A stretch of DNA of 64,000 nucleotides from Mycolicibacterium sp. (GTDB taxonomy: Bacteria; Actinomycetota; Actinomycetes; Mycobacteriales; Mycobacteriaceae). Below, in pieces: positions 19,865 through 30,400 of this stretch; position 1 is the first letter of the stretch; the number at the start of each line of letters is the position of its first letter. The stretch lies in NCBI RefSeq assembly GCF_016462545.1, contig NZ_JAEMTA010000011.1, positions 54,824-118,823 on the forward strand, given 5' to 3'. A program made the translations under genes and the position numbers. The notes below the pieces were generated by a model. It worked only from the letters and a program-made list of their open reading frames with translations, had not been told where the DNA came from and ran no database searches.

Positions 19865-21238
19865 ATGGCTGAATTCCTCCGCAACAGCGACGCATTCACG
19901 TGGGCGATGGAAAGCGATCCTCGATTGCGCTCCACCGTCGTCACCGTCGTGGTGCTCGACCGAACTCCGGACTGGGACGAGGTGCGCACTCGGTTCGACG
20001 TCATCTCGCGCGAGGTGCCGATGGTGCGTCAGCGGGTCGTGAGCTCTCCGCCGCCCGCACCGCCGCGGTGGGAGCCGGCCCCCGACTTCGACCTCGACTT
20101 CCACATGCGCAGGGTGACCGCTCCGGCCCCCGGCTCGTTCGACGGAGTGCTGGAGATGGCGCGGGTCGCCGCGATGGAGGATTTCGACAGGGCACGACCA
20201 CTGTGGGAGGCCACGCTGATCGACGGACTCGAAGACGGTTCGGCGGCAATGGTCCTCAAGTTCCACCATGCGCTGACCGACGGTGTGGGAGGGGTCCAGA
20301 TCGGCATGCTGCTGTTCGATCTGACCGCTACTACCGAGATGGCCGAACCGGCGGAAGACTTGCCCGACGTGCATGCGGCACCGTGGCTCACCGCTTACCG
20401 GGACACCGCCTGGTACGACGCGCGCACGGTGGGGAACGCGGTGACGGGCACGGTGAGGGCCGCTCCGAGGCTGCTCGCCAACGGCCTCCTTCGGCCACTG
20501 CGAACCGCGTCCGCGGTCGTCGAGACCGCCGCGTCGGTGTATCGGACCGTGCGGCCGGTGAACCACACGGGTTCGCCATTGATGACGGGGCGCAGCCTGA
20601 CCCGGCGGCTCGACGTGATGGAGGTCCCTCTCCAGAGGCTCCGGGAGGCCGCTCACTGCGGTGGAGGCGCGCTGAATGACGCGTTCGTCGCAGGCGTCGC
20701 CGGTGGGCTGCGCCGCTACCACGAACGGCACGGTGTCACGGTCGGCGATCTACATCTGTCGATGCCGATGAACCTGCGCGAAGCAGGGGACGACATGGGC
20801 GGCAATCGAATCACCCTGATGCGATTCGACGTACCGGTCGGCGTCGACGATCCAGTTCAACGGATTCGGCTGATCCACGAGCGGACCAGCCGGGTACGCC
20901 AAGAGAAGTCGGTTCCCTATACGCAGTGGATCGCCGGCGCGCTGAACATGGTGCCGCGCTGGTACATCGGGTCGATCCTCCGCCACGTCGACTTCGTGTG
21001 CAGTGACGTGCCCGGGATTCCCGTGCCGGTGTTCCTCGGTGGAGCAGGGGTGCTGGCGCAGTTCGGCTTCGGCCCGACTGTGGGCGCCGCGGTCAACGTC
21101 ACCCTGCTCACCTACGTGGACGTCTGCGAGCTGGGCATCGACGTGGATACCGGCGCGATTCCCGATTACCAGGTGTTCTCCGATTGCCTCGCAGCAGGTT
21201 TCGACGAAGTGTTGGCGCTCGCGCCGACGCCCGCGTGA
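19865..21238 (+). CDS. WS/DGAT acyltransferase (second copy)
   Basis: A 457-residue wax ester synthase/diacylglycerol acyltransferase. The catalytic motif is HHALTDG at residues 134-140 in LKFHHALTDGVGG; the second conserved region is RPLWEATLIDGLEDG, and late blocks ALNDAFVAG and VCSDVPGIPVP fit the family. It is well diverged from the Tgs1-like copy at 10482. ATG at 19865 gives the usual MAEFLRNSDAF start; the frame runs 13 codons further upstream. The role is neutral-lipid synthesis, probably in hypoxia given the upstream box; its preference for acyl acceptor is unknown. Confidence 0.87.
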   Translation: MAEFLRNSDAFTWAMESDPRLRSTVVTVVVLDRTPDWDEVRTRFDVISREVPMVRQRVVSSPPPAPPRWEPAPDFDLDFHMRRVTAPAPGSFDGVLEMARVAAMEDFDRARPLWEATLIDGLEDGSAAMVLKFHHALTDGVGGVQIGMLLFDLTATTEMAEPAEDLPDVHAAPWLTAYRDTAWYDARTVGNAVTGTVRAAPRLLANGLLRPLRTASAVVETAASVYRTVRPVNHTGSPLMTGRSLTRRLDVMEVPLQRLREAAHCGGGALNDAFVAGVAGGLRRYHERHGVTVGDLHLSMPMNLREAGDDMGGNRITLMRFDVPVGVDDPVQRIRLIHERTSRVRQEKSVPYTQWIAGALNMVPRWYIGSILRHVDFVCSDVPGIPVPVFLGGAGVLAQFGFGPTVGAAVNVTLLTYVDVCELGIDVDTGAIPDYQVFSDCLAAGFDEVLALAPTPA

Positions 21239-21242
21239 GCCC

Positions 21243-22253
21243 TCACCACGGTCCGATGTCGCCGCCGTTGGCTTGCCGTAGTGCTCTGACGTAGCTCCCG
21301 CGCTCACGCTCGTCCTCATCGACCCCGAGGGGTACGGCGAGGAGACCGCGAACCTGATCCACCGTGGTGTAACCCTTGCGATCCATCCATCGGCACAATC
21401 CGTCGAGCATCACCGCGGCGTAGTCCGGACCGTGCCGCAGCAGGGCGGAGGCCGTCATCACCACGTCCGCGCCGACGAGCAGGTACTTGATCAGCTCCTT
21501 CGAACCCTCGACGCCGGTCGTCCCGGCGAGTGAAGCCCCAATTCGTCCGTGCAACAGGCTGATCCACGTCATCGGCAACCGCGCCTCGCTCGCCCGCGAC
21601 AATGCCACGCCGGGGGCCACGGCCAGCGTCTCGGGGTCGATGTCGGGTTGCATGAATCGGTTGAACAGCACCAGACCGTCTGCGCCTGCGAGGTCGAGTT
21701 GACGTGCCATCTCGGCCGTCGCGCTGAAGTACGGACTGAGCTTCACCGCCACCGGTACGGTCACCGCCTCCTTGACAGTCGACAGGATGTCGAGGTGATT
21801 GCTTTCGACGTCGCGGCCGGCGACGTGGGAATCACCCGGCAGATAATAGATGTTCAGTTCGATGGCGGCCGCGCCGCAATCCTGCATGGACTTGGCGTAG
21901 TGCGCCCAACTGCCCGGCGTCCTGCAGTTGATGCTGCCGATCACCGGAATCGACACCGCCGCAACGGAACGCTCGAGCAGGCTCAAATACTGCCGTGGGC
22001 CATGGTCCACTTCGGCGGGGCGTGGAAAGTAGGACAGGGACTCGCCGAAGCTATCCGAGCCGGCCGTGGTCAGTCGTGCATCCCGTTGAGCCTCGGCCCG
22101 CAGCTGTTCCTCGAACAGTGAGTAGAGCACGACGGCCCCGACACCGACGTCGGCGAGTCGTCGGACGCCATCGACGTTCTTGGACAGCGGTGAGGCCGAG
22201 GCCACCAGGGGGTTGCTCAACTCCAGTCCCAGGTAGCGGGTCTTCAGCTCCAT
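21243..22253 (-). CDS. Dihydroorotate dehydrogenase-like flavoprotein
   Basis: A 336-residue TIM-barrel protein of the DHOD family: LGLELSNPLVASASPLS at the start, VPVAVKLSPYF mid-protein and GVEGSKELIKYLLVGAD near the FMN phosphate site. In true DHOD or dihydropyrimidine dehydrogenase a Cys or Ser acts as catalytic base after N-x-x-C/S-P; here the block is ELNIYYLPGD, so that residue is missing. It is therefore probably not a pyrimidine enzyme. Such DHOD-like genes often accompany PFOR genes; here its ATG overlaps the nifJ stop by 1 bp, making it the last gene of the operon. A role in PFOR or ferredoxin redox chemistry is inferred. Confidence 0.8.
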   Translation of the reverse strand: MELKTRYLGLELSNPLVASASPLSKNVDGVRRLADVGVGAVVLYSLFEEQLRAEAQRDARLTTAGSDSFGESLSYFPRPAEVDHGPRQYLSLLERSVAAVSIPVIGSINCRTPGSWAHYAKSMQDCGAAAIELNIYYLPGDSHVAGRDVESNHLDILSTVKEAVTVPVAVKLSPYFSATAEMARQLDLAGADGLVLFNRFMQPDIDPETLAVAPGVALSRASEARLPMTWISLLHGRIGASLAGTTGVEGSKELIKYLLVGADVVMTASALLRHGPDYAAVMLDGLCRWMDRKGYTTVDQVRGLLAVPLGVDEDERERGSYVRALRQANGGDIGPW

Positions 22254-25200
22254 CAGCGATCCCTTCGAGCGTCGGGGTGGAAGTGTTCAGGACCGCGAGA
22301 AGCCATCTCCTCGTACACATTCCAGCGTTGTTCGATCGCCAGTTCCGCCAGCTGGAGCAGACGCTCGGCTTCCACCGGGTCGGAGTTGGCCAGCGCACGG
22401 TAGCGAAGCTCCCGATAGGCATAGTCGGACAGAGGTATCCGTGGTCGATGTGAGTCGAGCAGGAAGGGATTTCTTCCCGCCGTGCGTAGCACCGGGTCGT
22501 AGCGCAGCAGCGGCCAGTGTCCGCTGGCGACGGCGCGGTACTGCTGATCCATGCCGAACCGCATGTCGATGCCGTGGGCGATGCACTGGCTGTACGCGAT
22601 CACCAGCGATGGCCCGTCGTAGGCCTCCGCCTCCCGGAAGGCCTGAAGGGTCTGCTGCGAGTCGGCGCCCATCGCGACCTTGGCGACGTACACGCTTCCG
22701 TACGCGATCGCCTGCAGGGCAAGGTCCTTCTTCGGCACCGTCTTGCCTGCGGCGGCGAACTTCGCGACCGCCGCGAGTGGCGTCGACTTCGACATCTGAC
22801 CGCCGGTGTTCGAGTACACCTCGGTGTCGAGGACCAAGACGTTGACGTTGCGACCGGTGGCGAGCACGTGATCGAGTCCGCCTGCCCCGATGTCGTAGGC
22901 CCAGCCATCGCCGCCGACGATCCACACGCTGTGCCGGACGAGGTGGTCGACCACGCTCAGCAGATCCGCGGTCGCCGACGGATCGAGGTCTCGCAGTCGG
23001 CTCTTCAGCTCGCTCACACGTGCCCGCTGCGCCACCAGTTCCGACTCCCGTAGTTGCGGCGCGGCGATGATGTCGTCCACCAGGTCAGCGCCGATCTCGT
23101 GGCGCAGCTCGGCGACACGGCGCCGGGCCAGCGCGGCGTGGCCGTCGGTGGCCAAGCGCATTCCGAGCCCGAACTCGGCGTTGTCCTCGAACAGGGAGTT
23201 CGACCAGGCGGGACCCCGTCCATCTGCGTCGGTGGTCCATGGCGTGGTGGGAAGGCTGCCGCCGTAGATCGACGAGCAGCCGGTCGCGTTGGCGATCATC
23301 AGCCGATCTCCGAACAGCTGCGAGAGCAGCTTGAGGTACGGCGTCTCACCGCATCCGGCGCACGCGCCGGAGAATTCGAACAGTGGTTGCAGGAATTGAG
23401 TGCCGCGCACGGTGCCGAAGTCGACCTTCGAGCGGTCGTTGGTCGGCAAGGTCTCGAAGAAGTCGATGTTCTCGCGTTCGGAGGTCATCCGCGGCTCCGC
23501 GGGGCCGAGATTGATCGCCTTGGTGACGACCGGTCCGGGCAGGACGACGGGGCACGCCTCGACGCAGAGTCCGCACCCCGTGCAGTCCTCGAGGAAGACC
23601 TGCAGGGAGAAGAGCGTGTTCGGCAGGCCGACGGCGTTCAGCGGCGCTGAGTCGAAACCCGTTGGCGCACCAGCTAATTGGGACTCGTCGTAGAACTTGG
23701 AGCGGATCACGCTGTGCGGGCAGACGAAGGCACAGTTTCCGCACTGGATGCAGCTGTCTGGATCCCATACCGCGACGAGATCGGAGACGTTGCGCTTCTC
23801 GTAGGCGGTCGTGCCGCTCGGATAGGTGCCGTCGACGGGAAGTGCGCTGACCGGCAGCAGGTTTCCGCGACCGGCCATCATCTCCGCGGTCACGGTGCGG
23901 ACGAAATCCGGAGCCGTGTCCGGCACCGGGGGTGAGGGGATGCGCGTCGAGGTGACCAGGGCGGGTATCTCGATCCGATGCAATCCGGCCACTGCGCCGT
24001 CCACTGCGGCCAGCTCCTTGGCGAGCACCTCGGCGCCGCGCTCGCCGTAGGTCTTCTGCACCGACTGTTTGATCCGGGCGATGGCACGATCCTGCGGCAG
24101 TACGTTCGATATTGCGAAGAAGCACGTCTGCAGCACCACGTTTATCCGCCCCGCGAGCCCGGCCTCGAGGGCTATCCGGTCGGCGTCGACGGTGTAGAGC
24201 GTGATCCGCTTCTCCAGGATCTGCTCCTGGACCCGTCGGTTCAGCGCATCCCACACTTTCGCTGGCGGGCGGCGACAGTTCAGCAGCAGCGTTGCGCCAT
24301 GGGCGGCCCGGCCGAGCACGTCGATAGTGTCGAGGAATCGAAATTGATGGCACCCAACGAAGTTGGCTCCGGTGACCAGATACGGGGCGTAAATGGGATT
24401 CGGGCCGAAGCGCAGATGTGATTCCGTCTGCGATCCCGACTTCTTCGAGTCGTAGACGAAGTACGCCTGAGCATGCACCCCGTCCTCGGACCCGAGGATC
24501 TTGACCGTGTTCTTGTTCGCGCCGACCGTTCCGTCGGAGCCCAGCCCGAAGAAGACCGCGCGGACGGTGTCCGGTGACTCGATGTCGAATGACGGGTCGT
24601 AGTCGATGCTGCTTCCGGAGACGTCATCGTCGATGCCGATGGTGAAGCGACGCCGTGGCTGCTCGCGGGCGAGCTCGGCGAACACCCCGGACACCATGGC
24701 GGGGGTGAACTCCTTGGAGGACAGCCCATAGCGTCCGCCGCTGACCCGTGGCATGACCAGCCGGTCGCCGTCGGCGCACGCCTCGGCCAGCGCCGCGACG
24801 ACGTCTAGGTACAACGGTTCACCGATCGAGCCGGGCTCCTTGGTGCGGTCCAGCACGCCGACCGTGCGTACCGTCGACGGCAACGCCGCCAGCAGCGCCT
24901 CGGTGGGAAACGGCCGATACAACCGGACGTGCACGACGCCGACCCGCTCACCGCGATCGACCAGCACGGCGACGGTCTCCCGGACGGTCTCGGCCCCGGA
25001 GCCCATCACCACCAGCACGCGCTCCGCCTCCGGATGCCCGGAGTACTCGACGATGCGCATCGGCCTGCCGGTGCGTTCGCCCAACCGGTCCATCAGCTGC
25101 GTCACCACGTCCGGCACCCGGGCGTAGAACGGATTGACGGTTTCGCGGGCCTGGAAGTAGACGTCCGGATTCTGCGCGGTGCCGCGGATGAACGGCTGCT

Positions 25201-25825
25201 CGGGGGAGAGCGCCCGTCCGCGGTGGGCCCGGATCAGCTCCTCGGGCACCAGCGCCCGCAGGTCGTCGTCCGACAGCACGTCGATGGTGTTGATCTCGTG
25301 GGAGGTGCGGAAGCCGTCGAAGAAGTGGACGAACGGGATCCGGGTGGCAAGCGTGGCCGCCTGGGCCACCAGCGCCAGATCGTGAGCCTCCTGCACGGAC
25401 GCCGATCCGAGCAGGGCGAATCCGGTCTGCCGCACGGCCATCACGTCCGAGTGGTCACCGAAGATCGACAGACCCTGCGCGGCAATCGATCTGGCAGCGA
25501 CGGTGATGACGGCCGAGGTCAGCTCCCCGGCGATCTTGTACATGTTCGGAATCATCAGCAGCAGGCCCTGTGACGAGGTGAAGGTGGTCGTCAACGCGCC
25601 GCTCTGCAGGGCTCCGTGCAAGGCTCCGGCTGCACCGCCCTCGCTCTGCATCTCCACCACGGTCGGAACGTTGCCCCACACGTTGGGCCGCTGCGCGCTG
25701 GACCATTCGTCGGCAAGTTCGGCCATCGGTGACGACGGGGTGATCGGGTAGATGCAGCAGACTTCGTTGAGTCGGTATGACACCGAGACCGTGGCCTCGT
25801 TGCCGTCCACCGTCGTGCGGGTCAT
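22253..25825 (-). CDS. nifJ: Pyruvate:ferredoxin (flavodoxin) oxidoreductase, single-chain
   Basis: A 1190-residue homodimeric-type PFOR, the usual NifJ length. It opens with the pyruvate/TPP domain (YRLNEVCCIYPITPSSPMAE). Two [4Fe-4S] motifs, CIQCGNCAFVCPHSVIRS and CTGCGLCVEACPVVLPG, occur at about 690-750. The C-terminal TPP domain holds CAGCGETPYLKLL and NATGCSSIYGG (from about 820). It interconverts pyruvate + CoA and acetyl-CoA + CO2 + reduced ferredoxin. The ATG at 25825 overlaps the stop of the upstream gltD-like gene (ATGA). FdxA at 12064 is a plausible partner. In this operon, with PEP synthase, the direction could be pyruvate synthesis. Confidence 0.95.
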   Translation of the reverse strand: MTRTTVDGNEATVSVSYRLNEVCCIYPITPSSPMAELADEWSSAQRPNVWGNVPTVVEMQSEGGAAGALHGALQSGALTTTFTSSQGLLLMIPNMYKIAGELTSAVITVAARSIAAQGLSIFGDHSDVMAVRQTGFALLGSASVQEAHDLALVAQAATLATRIPFVHFFDGFRTSHEINTIDVLSDDDLRALVPEELIRAHRGRALSPEQPFIRGTAQNPDVYFQARETVNPFYARVPDVVTQLMDRLGERTGRPMRIVEYSGHPEAERVLVVMGSGAETVRETVAVLVDRGERVGVVHVRLYRPFPTEALLAALPSTVRTVGVLDRTKEPGSIGEPLYLDVVAALAEACADGDRLVMPRVSGGRYGLSSKEFTPAMVSGVFAELAREQPRRRFTIGIDDDVSGSSIDYDPSFDIESPDTVRAVFFGLGSDGTVGANKNTVKILGSEDGVHAQAYFVYDSKKSGSQTESHLRFGPNPIYAPYLVTGANFVGCHQFRFLDTIDVLGRAAHGATLLLNCRRPPAKVWDALNRRVQEQILEKRITLYTVDADRIALEAGLAGRINVVLQTCFFAISNVLPQDRAIARIKQSVQKTYGERGAEVLAKELAAVDGAVAGLHRIEIPALVTSTRIPSPPVPDTAPDFVRTVTAEMMAGRGNLLPVSALPVDGTYPSGTTAYEKRNVSDLVAVWDPDSCIQCGNCAFVCPHSVIRSKFYDESQLAGAPTGFDSAPLNAVGLPNTLFSLQVFLEDCTGCGLCVEACPVVLPGPVVTKAINLGPAEPRMTSERENIDFFETLPTNDRSKVDFGTVRGTQFLQPLFEFSGACAGCGETPYLKLLSQLFGDRLMIANATGCSSIYGGSLPTTPWTTDADGRGPAWSNSLFEDNAEFGLGMRLATDGHAALARRRVAELRHEIGADLVDDIIAAPQLRESELVAQRARVSELKSRLRDLDPSATADLLSVVDHLVRHSVWIVGGDGWAYDIGAGGLDHVLATGRNVNVLVLDTEVYSNTGGQMSKSTPLAAVAKFAAAGKTVPKKDLALQAIAYGSVYVAKVAMGADSQQTLQAFREAEAYDGPSLVIAYSQCIAHGIDMRFGMDQQYRAVASGHWPLLRYDPVLRTAGRNPFLLDSHRPRIPLSDYAYRELRYRALANSDPVEAERLLQLAELAIEQRWNVYEEMASRGPEHFHPDARRDR

Positions 25826-27453
25826 GTCGGCTCCGGGAACATCTCGATGGCGTGCACCGGGCACTGGTCAGCGCAGACGCCGCAGCCGGTGCACTTGTCA
25901 TAGTCGAATTCGTAGCGGTGTCCGACGCCGAGTTTGATCACGGCGTCTTCGGGACAGGCCCCGAGGCAGCCGTCGCACTCGAAACAGTTGCCGCAGGACA
26001 GGCACCGCCCCGCCTCGTAGGTCGCCGCCTCCTCGCCCAGGCCGCCGACGACCTCGTCGAAACCGGCGATTCGCGTCCGTGCGTCCAGTTCGGGCTGCGT
26101 GCGTCGAGCGGTGTCGCCGAAGTACCAGAGGTGCAACGCATCGAAGGACACGGGAGGGTGCTTGGCGGGGGACGAGGCCGTCGCGTGTCGCAGCCAGGAG
26201 TCGATGTGACGAGCCGCCTTCTTGCCGTGGCCGACGCCGACGGTGACGGTGCGCTCACTGGGAACCATGTCTCCGCCGGCGAAGACGCCGGGACAACCGG
26301 TCATCATCGATGCCGAGACACGCACGTCGCCGTCGGCGTCGAAGTCGACTCCCGGCAGCGTTCGCATGAAGGCGGAGTCCGTCTCCTGACCGAGCGCCAT
26401 GATGAGGGTGTCGGCGGCCAGCGTCTCGTAATGCCCCGTCGGCTGCGGGTGACCGGAATCGTCCAGCTCCATGATCTCGACTCGTAGCTCGGGTCCGTCG
26501 AACGCACTGACCGTCCGTAGCCAATTGATCCGGACGCCTTCACGTTCGGCGTCTTCGGCTTCCTCCTCGTGGGCGGGCATCTGCTCTCGGGTGCGGCGGT
26601 AGACGATGACCGCGTCCTCGGCTCCGAGGCGGCGGGCCACCCGGGCGGCGTCCATCGCGGTGTTGCCGCCCCCGTAGACCGCGACGTGCCGCCCGATCGC
26701 CGGCTTCTCACCGGAGGCGACGTCGTGCAGGAACGACACGGCGTCGATCATCGGGCCCGCGTCCCGGGCCGGGATGTCGACACGTTTGGCCAGATGCGCT
26801 CCGATTGCGACGAATACCGCGTGGAAGCCACCCTCGTCACGCTCGGCAGCGAGGTCGCCGACCCGGTGACCGAACGTCAGTCGAACACCCATCGCCGCGA
26901 CGCGGTCCACTTCCGCGTCGAGCACGTCCCGCGGTAGCCGGTAGGCCGGAATGCCATATCGCATCATTCCGCCGGGAGCCGCACCCGCGTCGCGGATCTC
27001 GACCTGGTGGCCCAGCCGCGCAAGATGGTATGCCGCCGACAATCCGCTCGGGCCTGCGCCGACGACCAGGATCCGCTTGCCGGTGGGGGCGGGCGTCGCT
27101 TCGAACGTCCAGCCCCTTTCGCGAGCAAGATCGCCGAGGAACCGCTCCACCGAGTGGATGGACACGGCACCATCGAGATGCGCTCGATTGCAGACGGTTT
27201 CGCATGGGTGATAGCACACCCGGCCGTGGATCGCGGCGAACGGATTGTCGGTGACGAGCTGACGCCACGCGGCTTCGTGACGACCTGCCGTCGCGTGTGC
27301 CAGCCAACCCTGGATGTTCTCCCCGGCTGGACAACCGGCATTGCATGGTGGCAACAGGTCGAGGTAGACCGGTCGATGCTCGCGAACCGGACCGGCGCCG
27401 GCGTGACCGCGAGACAGGTCGGGTAGCGGCGTGACGTCCTGAGAATCGGTCAC
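25822..27453 (-). CDS. GltD-like FAD/NAD(P) oxidoreductase with four Fe-S motif regions
   Basis: A 543-residue protein resembling the glutamate synthase small subunit. The N-terminus has Cys-rich Fe-S regions (CNAGCPAGENIQGW, CYHPCETVCNRAHL). Then come an FAD site (VVGAGPSGLSAAYHLARLG, about 126) and an NAD(P) site (VYGGGNTAMDAARVARRLG, about 263). At the C-terminus are two ferredoxin motifs (CLSCGNCFECDGCLGACP and CTGCGVCADQCPVHAIE, about 481-535). It can move electrons between NAD(P)H and ferredoxin-type centres, and its place before nifJ suggests it does so for PFOR. The GTG at 27453 starts 2 bp after the otsB1/GH65 stop; the long upstream open frame is antisense-like noise. Confidence 0.88.
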   Translation of the reverse strand: MTDSQDVTPLPDLSRGHAGAGPVREHRPVYLDLLPPCNAGCPAGENIQGWLAHATAGRHEAAWRQLVTDNPFAAIHGRVCYHPCETVCNRAHLDGAVSIHSVERFLGDLARERGWTFEATPAPTGKRILVVGAGPSGLSAAYHLARLGHQVEIRDAGAAPGGMMRYGIPAYRLPRDVLDAEVDRVAAMGVRLTFGHRVGDLAAERDEGGFHAVFVAIGAHLAKRVDIPARDAGPMIDAVSFLHDVASGEKPAIGRHVAVYGGGNTAMDAARVARRLGAEDAVIVYRRTREQMPAHEEEAEDAEREGVRINWLRTVSAFDGPELRVEIMELDDSGHPQPTGHYETLAADTLIMALGQETDSAFMRTLPGVDFDADGDVRVSASMMTGCPGVFAGGDMVPSERTVTVGVGHGKKAARHIDSWLRHATASSPAKHPPVSFDALHLWYFGDTARRTQPELDARTRIAGFDEVVGGLGEEAATYEAGRCLSCGNCFECDGCLGACPEDAVIKLGVGHRYEFDYDKCTGCGVCADQCPVHAIEMFPEPT

Positions 27454-27455
27454 GA

Positions 27456-30400
27456 TCAGCCCGGGAATCGAACGGTGGTGCCGGGCATCAGCTGGACGAC
27501 CTGGCCGTGGCATTCCACTTCGATGCCCGGTGCGTCCCGCGGATCGACGCTGATGATGACGCCCTTGCCGCTGACCCGCAGGTGCAGGTGCAGTCCGCGG
27601 TAGTGAATCGGCACGGCAAGCACGCCAAGGGATTGCGGCCAATACGGCGAGAGAATGATGCGGTTGGATCGGGTCTCCAACCCGGTGAAGCACCGCTGCA
27701 TCAGGTCGACCGTGCCGGCCATGGCCGCCAGGTGAATGCCCTCCGAGGTGGTACCGCCCTGGATGTCCGAGACGTCCGACGTCAGCGCCTGCTGGAAGAA
27801 TTCCAGCGCGCGGTCGCGATTGGCTCTGGCCAGCACCCACGTATGGACCACGCCGCTGAGCGTCGAGCCGTGGGAGGTACGCGCGAGGTAGTAGTCCACC
27901 ATCCGCGGCACCTGATCGGGATCGAAGCGATAGCCGAGGCGATCGAGCAGTTCGCGCAGCTCGGGCGCCGACAGCAGGTAGAGCAGCATGAGTGCGTCAG
28001 CCTGCTTGGACGCCTTGTAGCGGTTGACGTCGTCATGCTCCGCCTCCAGGATGCGATCCAGCCGTTGGATGTTGCCGTACTGATTGCGAAGGCGATCCCA
28101 ATCTAGTTCCGCCAGTTCGCCATAGCCCTCGAACTGGCTGATGACTCCGTCGTGGAAGGGGACGAACATCCGTCTGCTGACGTCATTCCAGTGCGCCAAC
28201 TCGCTACTGCGTAGGCCGAGCGTCTCCAACAGGTCCAGCCGATTCGGCAGCGGGAGTAGCTCCAAGGCCTCAAGGGCCCGCATGATCACCCAGACCGCCA
28301 TCACGTTGGTATACGCGTTGTTGTCGATGCCGTCGTACGGCGCGGCGGTGTAGCCGGAGTGGAACTCGTCGGGACCGATGACGCCGAGAATGACGAACCT
28401 GTCCCGTTTTTCGTCGAGCGTGGCCTTGCTGACGAAGAAGCGGGCGATCTCGGCCAGCAGCTCCGCGCCATAGTCGATCAGGTAGGCCAGGTCGCCGGTG
28501 ACCTGGTAGAACTTCCACGCACTGTAGGCGACGGCGATGCCGATGTGGTGCGCGCGGGCGCTGGCATCGGGATTCCAGTGACCGCTACGCGGATTGAGGT
28601 GCAGCCGTTGGCTTTCCTCGCGTCCATCGCTACCGGACTGCCAGGGAAACATCGCACCCTCGTAGCCGGCGGCCGCAGCGGCGTGGCGGGCTTCGGTCAG
28701 CCGCCGGTAACGGTATTCGAGCAGCGACCGCGTGATCATCGGCAACCGCAGGTTGAGCACCGGGAAGATGAACAGCTCGTCCCAGAAGATGTGACCCCGG
28801 TACGCCTCGCCGTGCAACCCACGGGCAGGCACACCGGCATCGAGGTCGGCACTGTTCGGTGACACCGTCTGCAGCAGATGCAGCAGATGAAGCCGCAGAA
28901 TGCGCAATTCGTCCGGGAATCCGTCGAATTCGATGGAGAGCCGCTCCCATAGGTGCACCCAGTCGGTGAGATGTCCCTCGAGTAACTCGGCGAACCGCCC
29001 GATTCGGGTGAGCAGGCGTTCGGCAGCAACGCTCGGATCCGACGTCGCGACGTCGCGGCCCGTGTAGACGGTCACGATCTTCTCGATGGTCACCGTCTCC
29101 CCGGCCGACAGCACGACGGCGACGTCGTGACCGATCTCGGCGCGGTCATCGAAGAATCGGAAGGTGGCCGCGACGGGCTCACCGTCGCGCCAGACGGTGT
29201 TCCGCGCCGCCATGGCCACGGGAATGCGGGATTGGGTGGTCTGCACCATCACCAGGACGGAGGTCGCGGAGAGTTCCCGCTTGTCCACCAACTCGAGATG
29301 TGCGCTGGCTAAGTCCCGATAGCGCTCGACCAGCGAGTTCGTGACGTTGCCGTCGATCGTCGACCGCACCTCGACCGTCCCGGACCAGTCCTCGGCGAGA
29401 ATCGTCGTCTCGAGGGCGGCGGCGTGCGCGAGGTGCATCGCCACGAATCGTCGTTGCGTCAGCACGGTCGTCCGCCCGGCATCGTCGCGAAAGCGAACCT
29501 CCCGCGTCAGCACCGCGCCGCGGAGGTCGAGCGTCTGCCGGTAGGACAACACGGTGACCTCGTCGACCGCGAACCAGCTTCCCCCGTCGATCCGGAACGT
29601 CTGCGACAGCCAGTTGGGCAGATTGACGAGGCTCTCGTTGTCGATCACGGTGCCCGAGACGTCGTCGACGAGGCGGTTGTAGATCCCGGCCCCGTAGGTC
29701 CCGGGGTAGTGGACCTGCCCGGCCTTTGACTCCGGTGCGGCGCCGCGGGTCGCGAACGAGCCGTTTCCCACTGTGCACAACGCTTCCCGGAGCTTTTCGC
29801 TCTGTGGATCCCAGCCGTCGTAGGTGAGCTCCCATGACTCACCCGACGCCTGACGCTTGTAGGCCAGCCACTGCGATCCGCGCTGCATGAATTCACGGAC
29901 CTGGACCGGGTTCCGGAGCGCGAAGTGGGCGGCCGTCTTGCGGTCGCCGTCTTCGTCGTGTGCGACGACGATCCCGACGCCGTCGAACCGGACCGCGTCG
30001 AAGGCATCTTCGTCGGTGAGGTCGTCGCCGACGTAGATCGGCATCCGGGTGCCGATGGGATCGATGCGATCCCGGATCCACGCCAGCGTGGTGCCCTTGT
30101 CCCAGTCGATGTCGGGACGCAGTTCGACGATCATCCGGCCGCCCGTCACCCGCAGTCCTGCGTGCGCTCCGAGTCGATGGGCCGCGGCGACGATCTCGGC
30201 GACGTGCTCCGGCGCCACTTCTCGGTAGTGCACCGCGACGGCGTAGCGCTTGTGCTCGACGCGGACGCCCGGGATCTTCCCCAGCGTTTGACTCAAGTCG
30301 GCCGCCGCGGACTCGAGGACGGGTATGAAGGCGGCGGCGGCGTCGTTCTGGTGATGCGTGCCGTCCGGTCCGGTCAACTCGAACCCGTGGCTGCCGGCAT

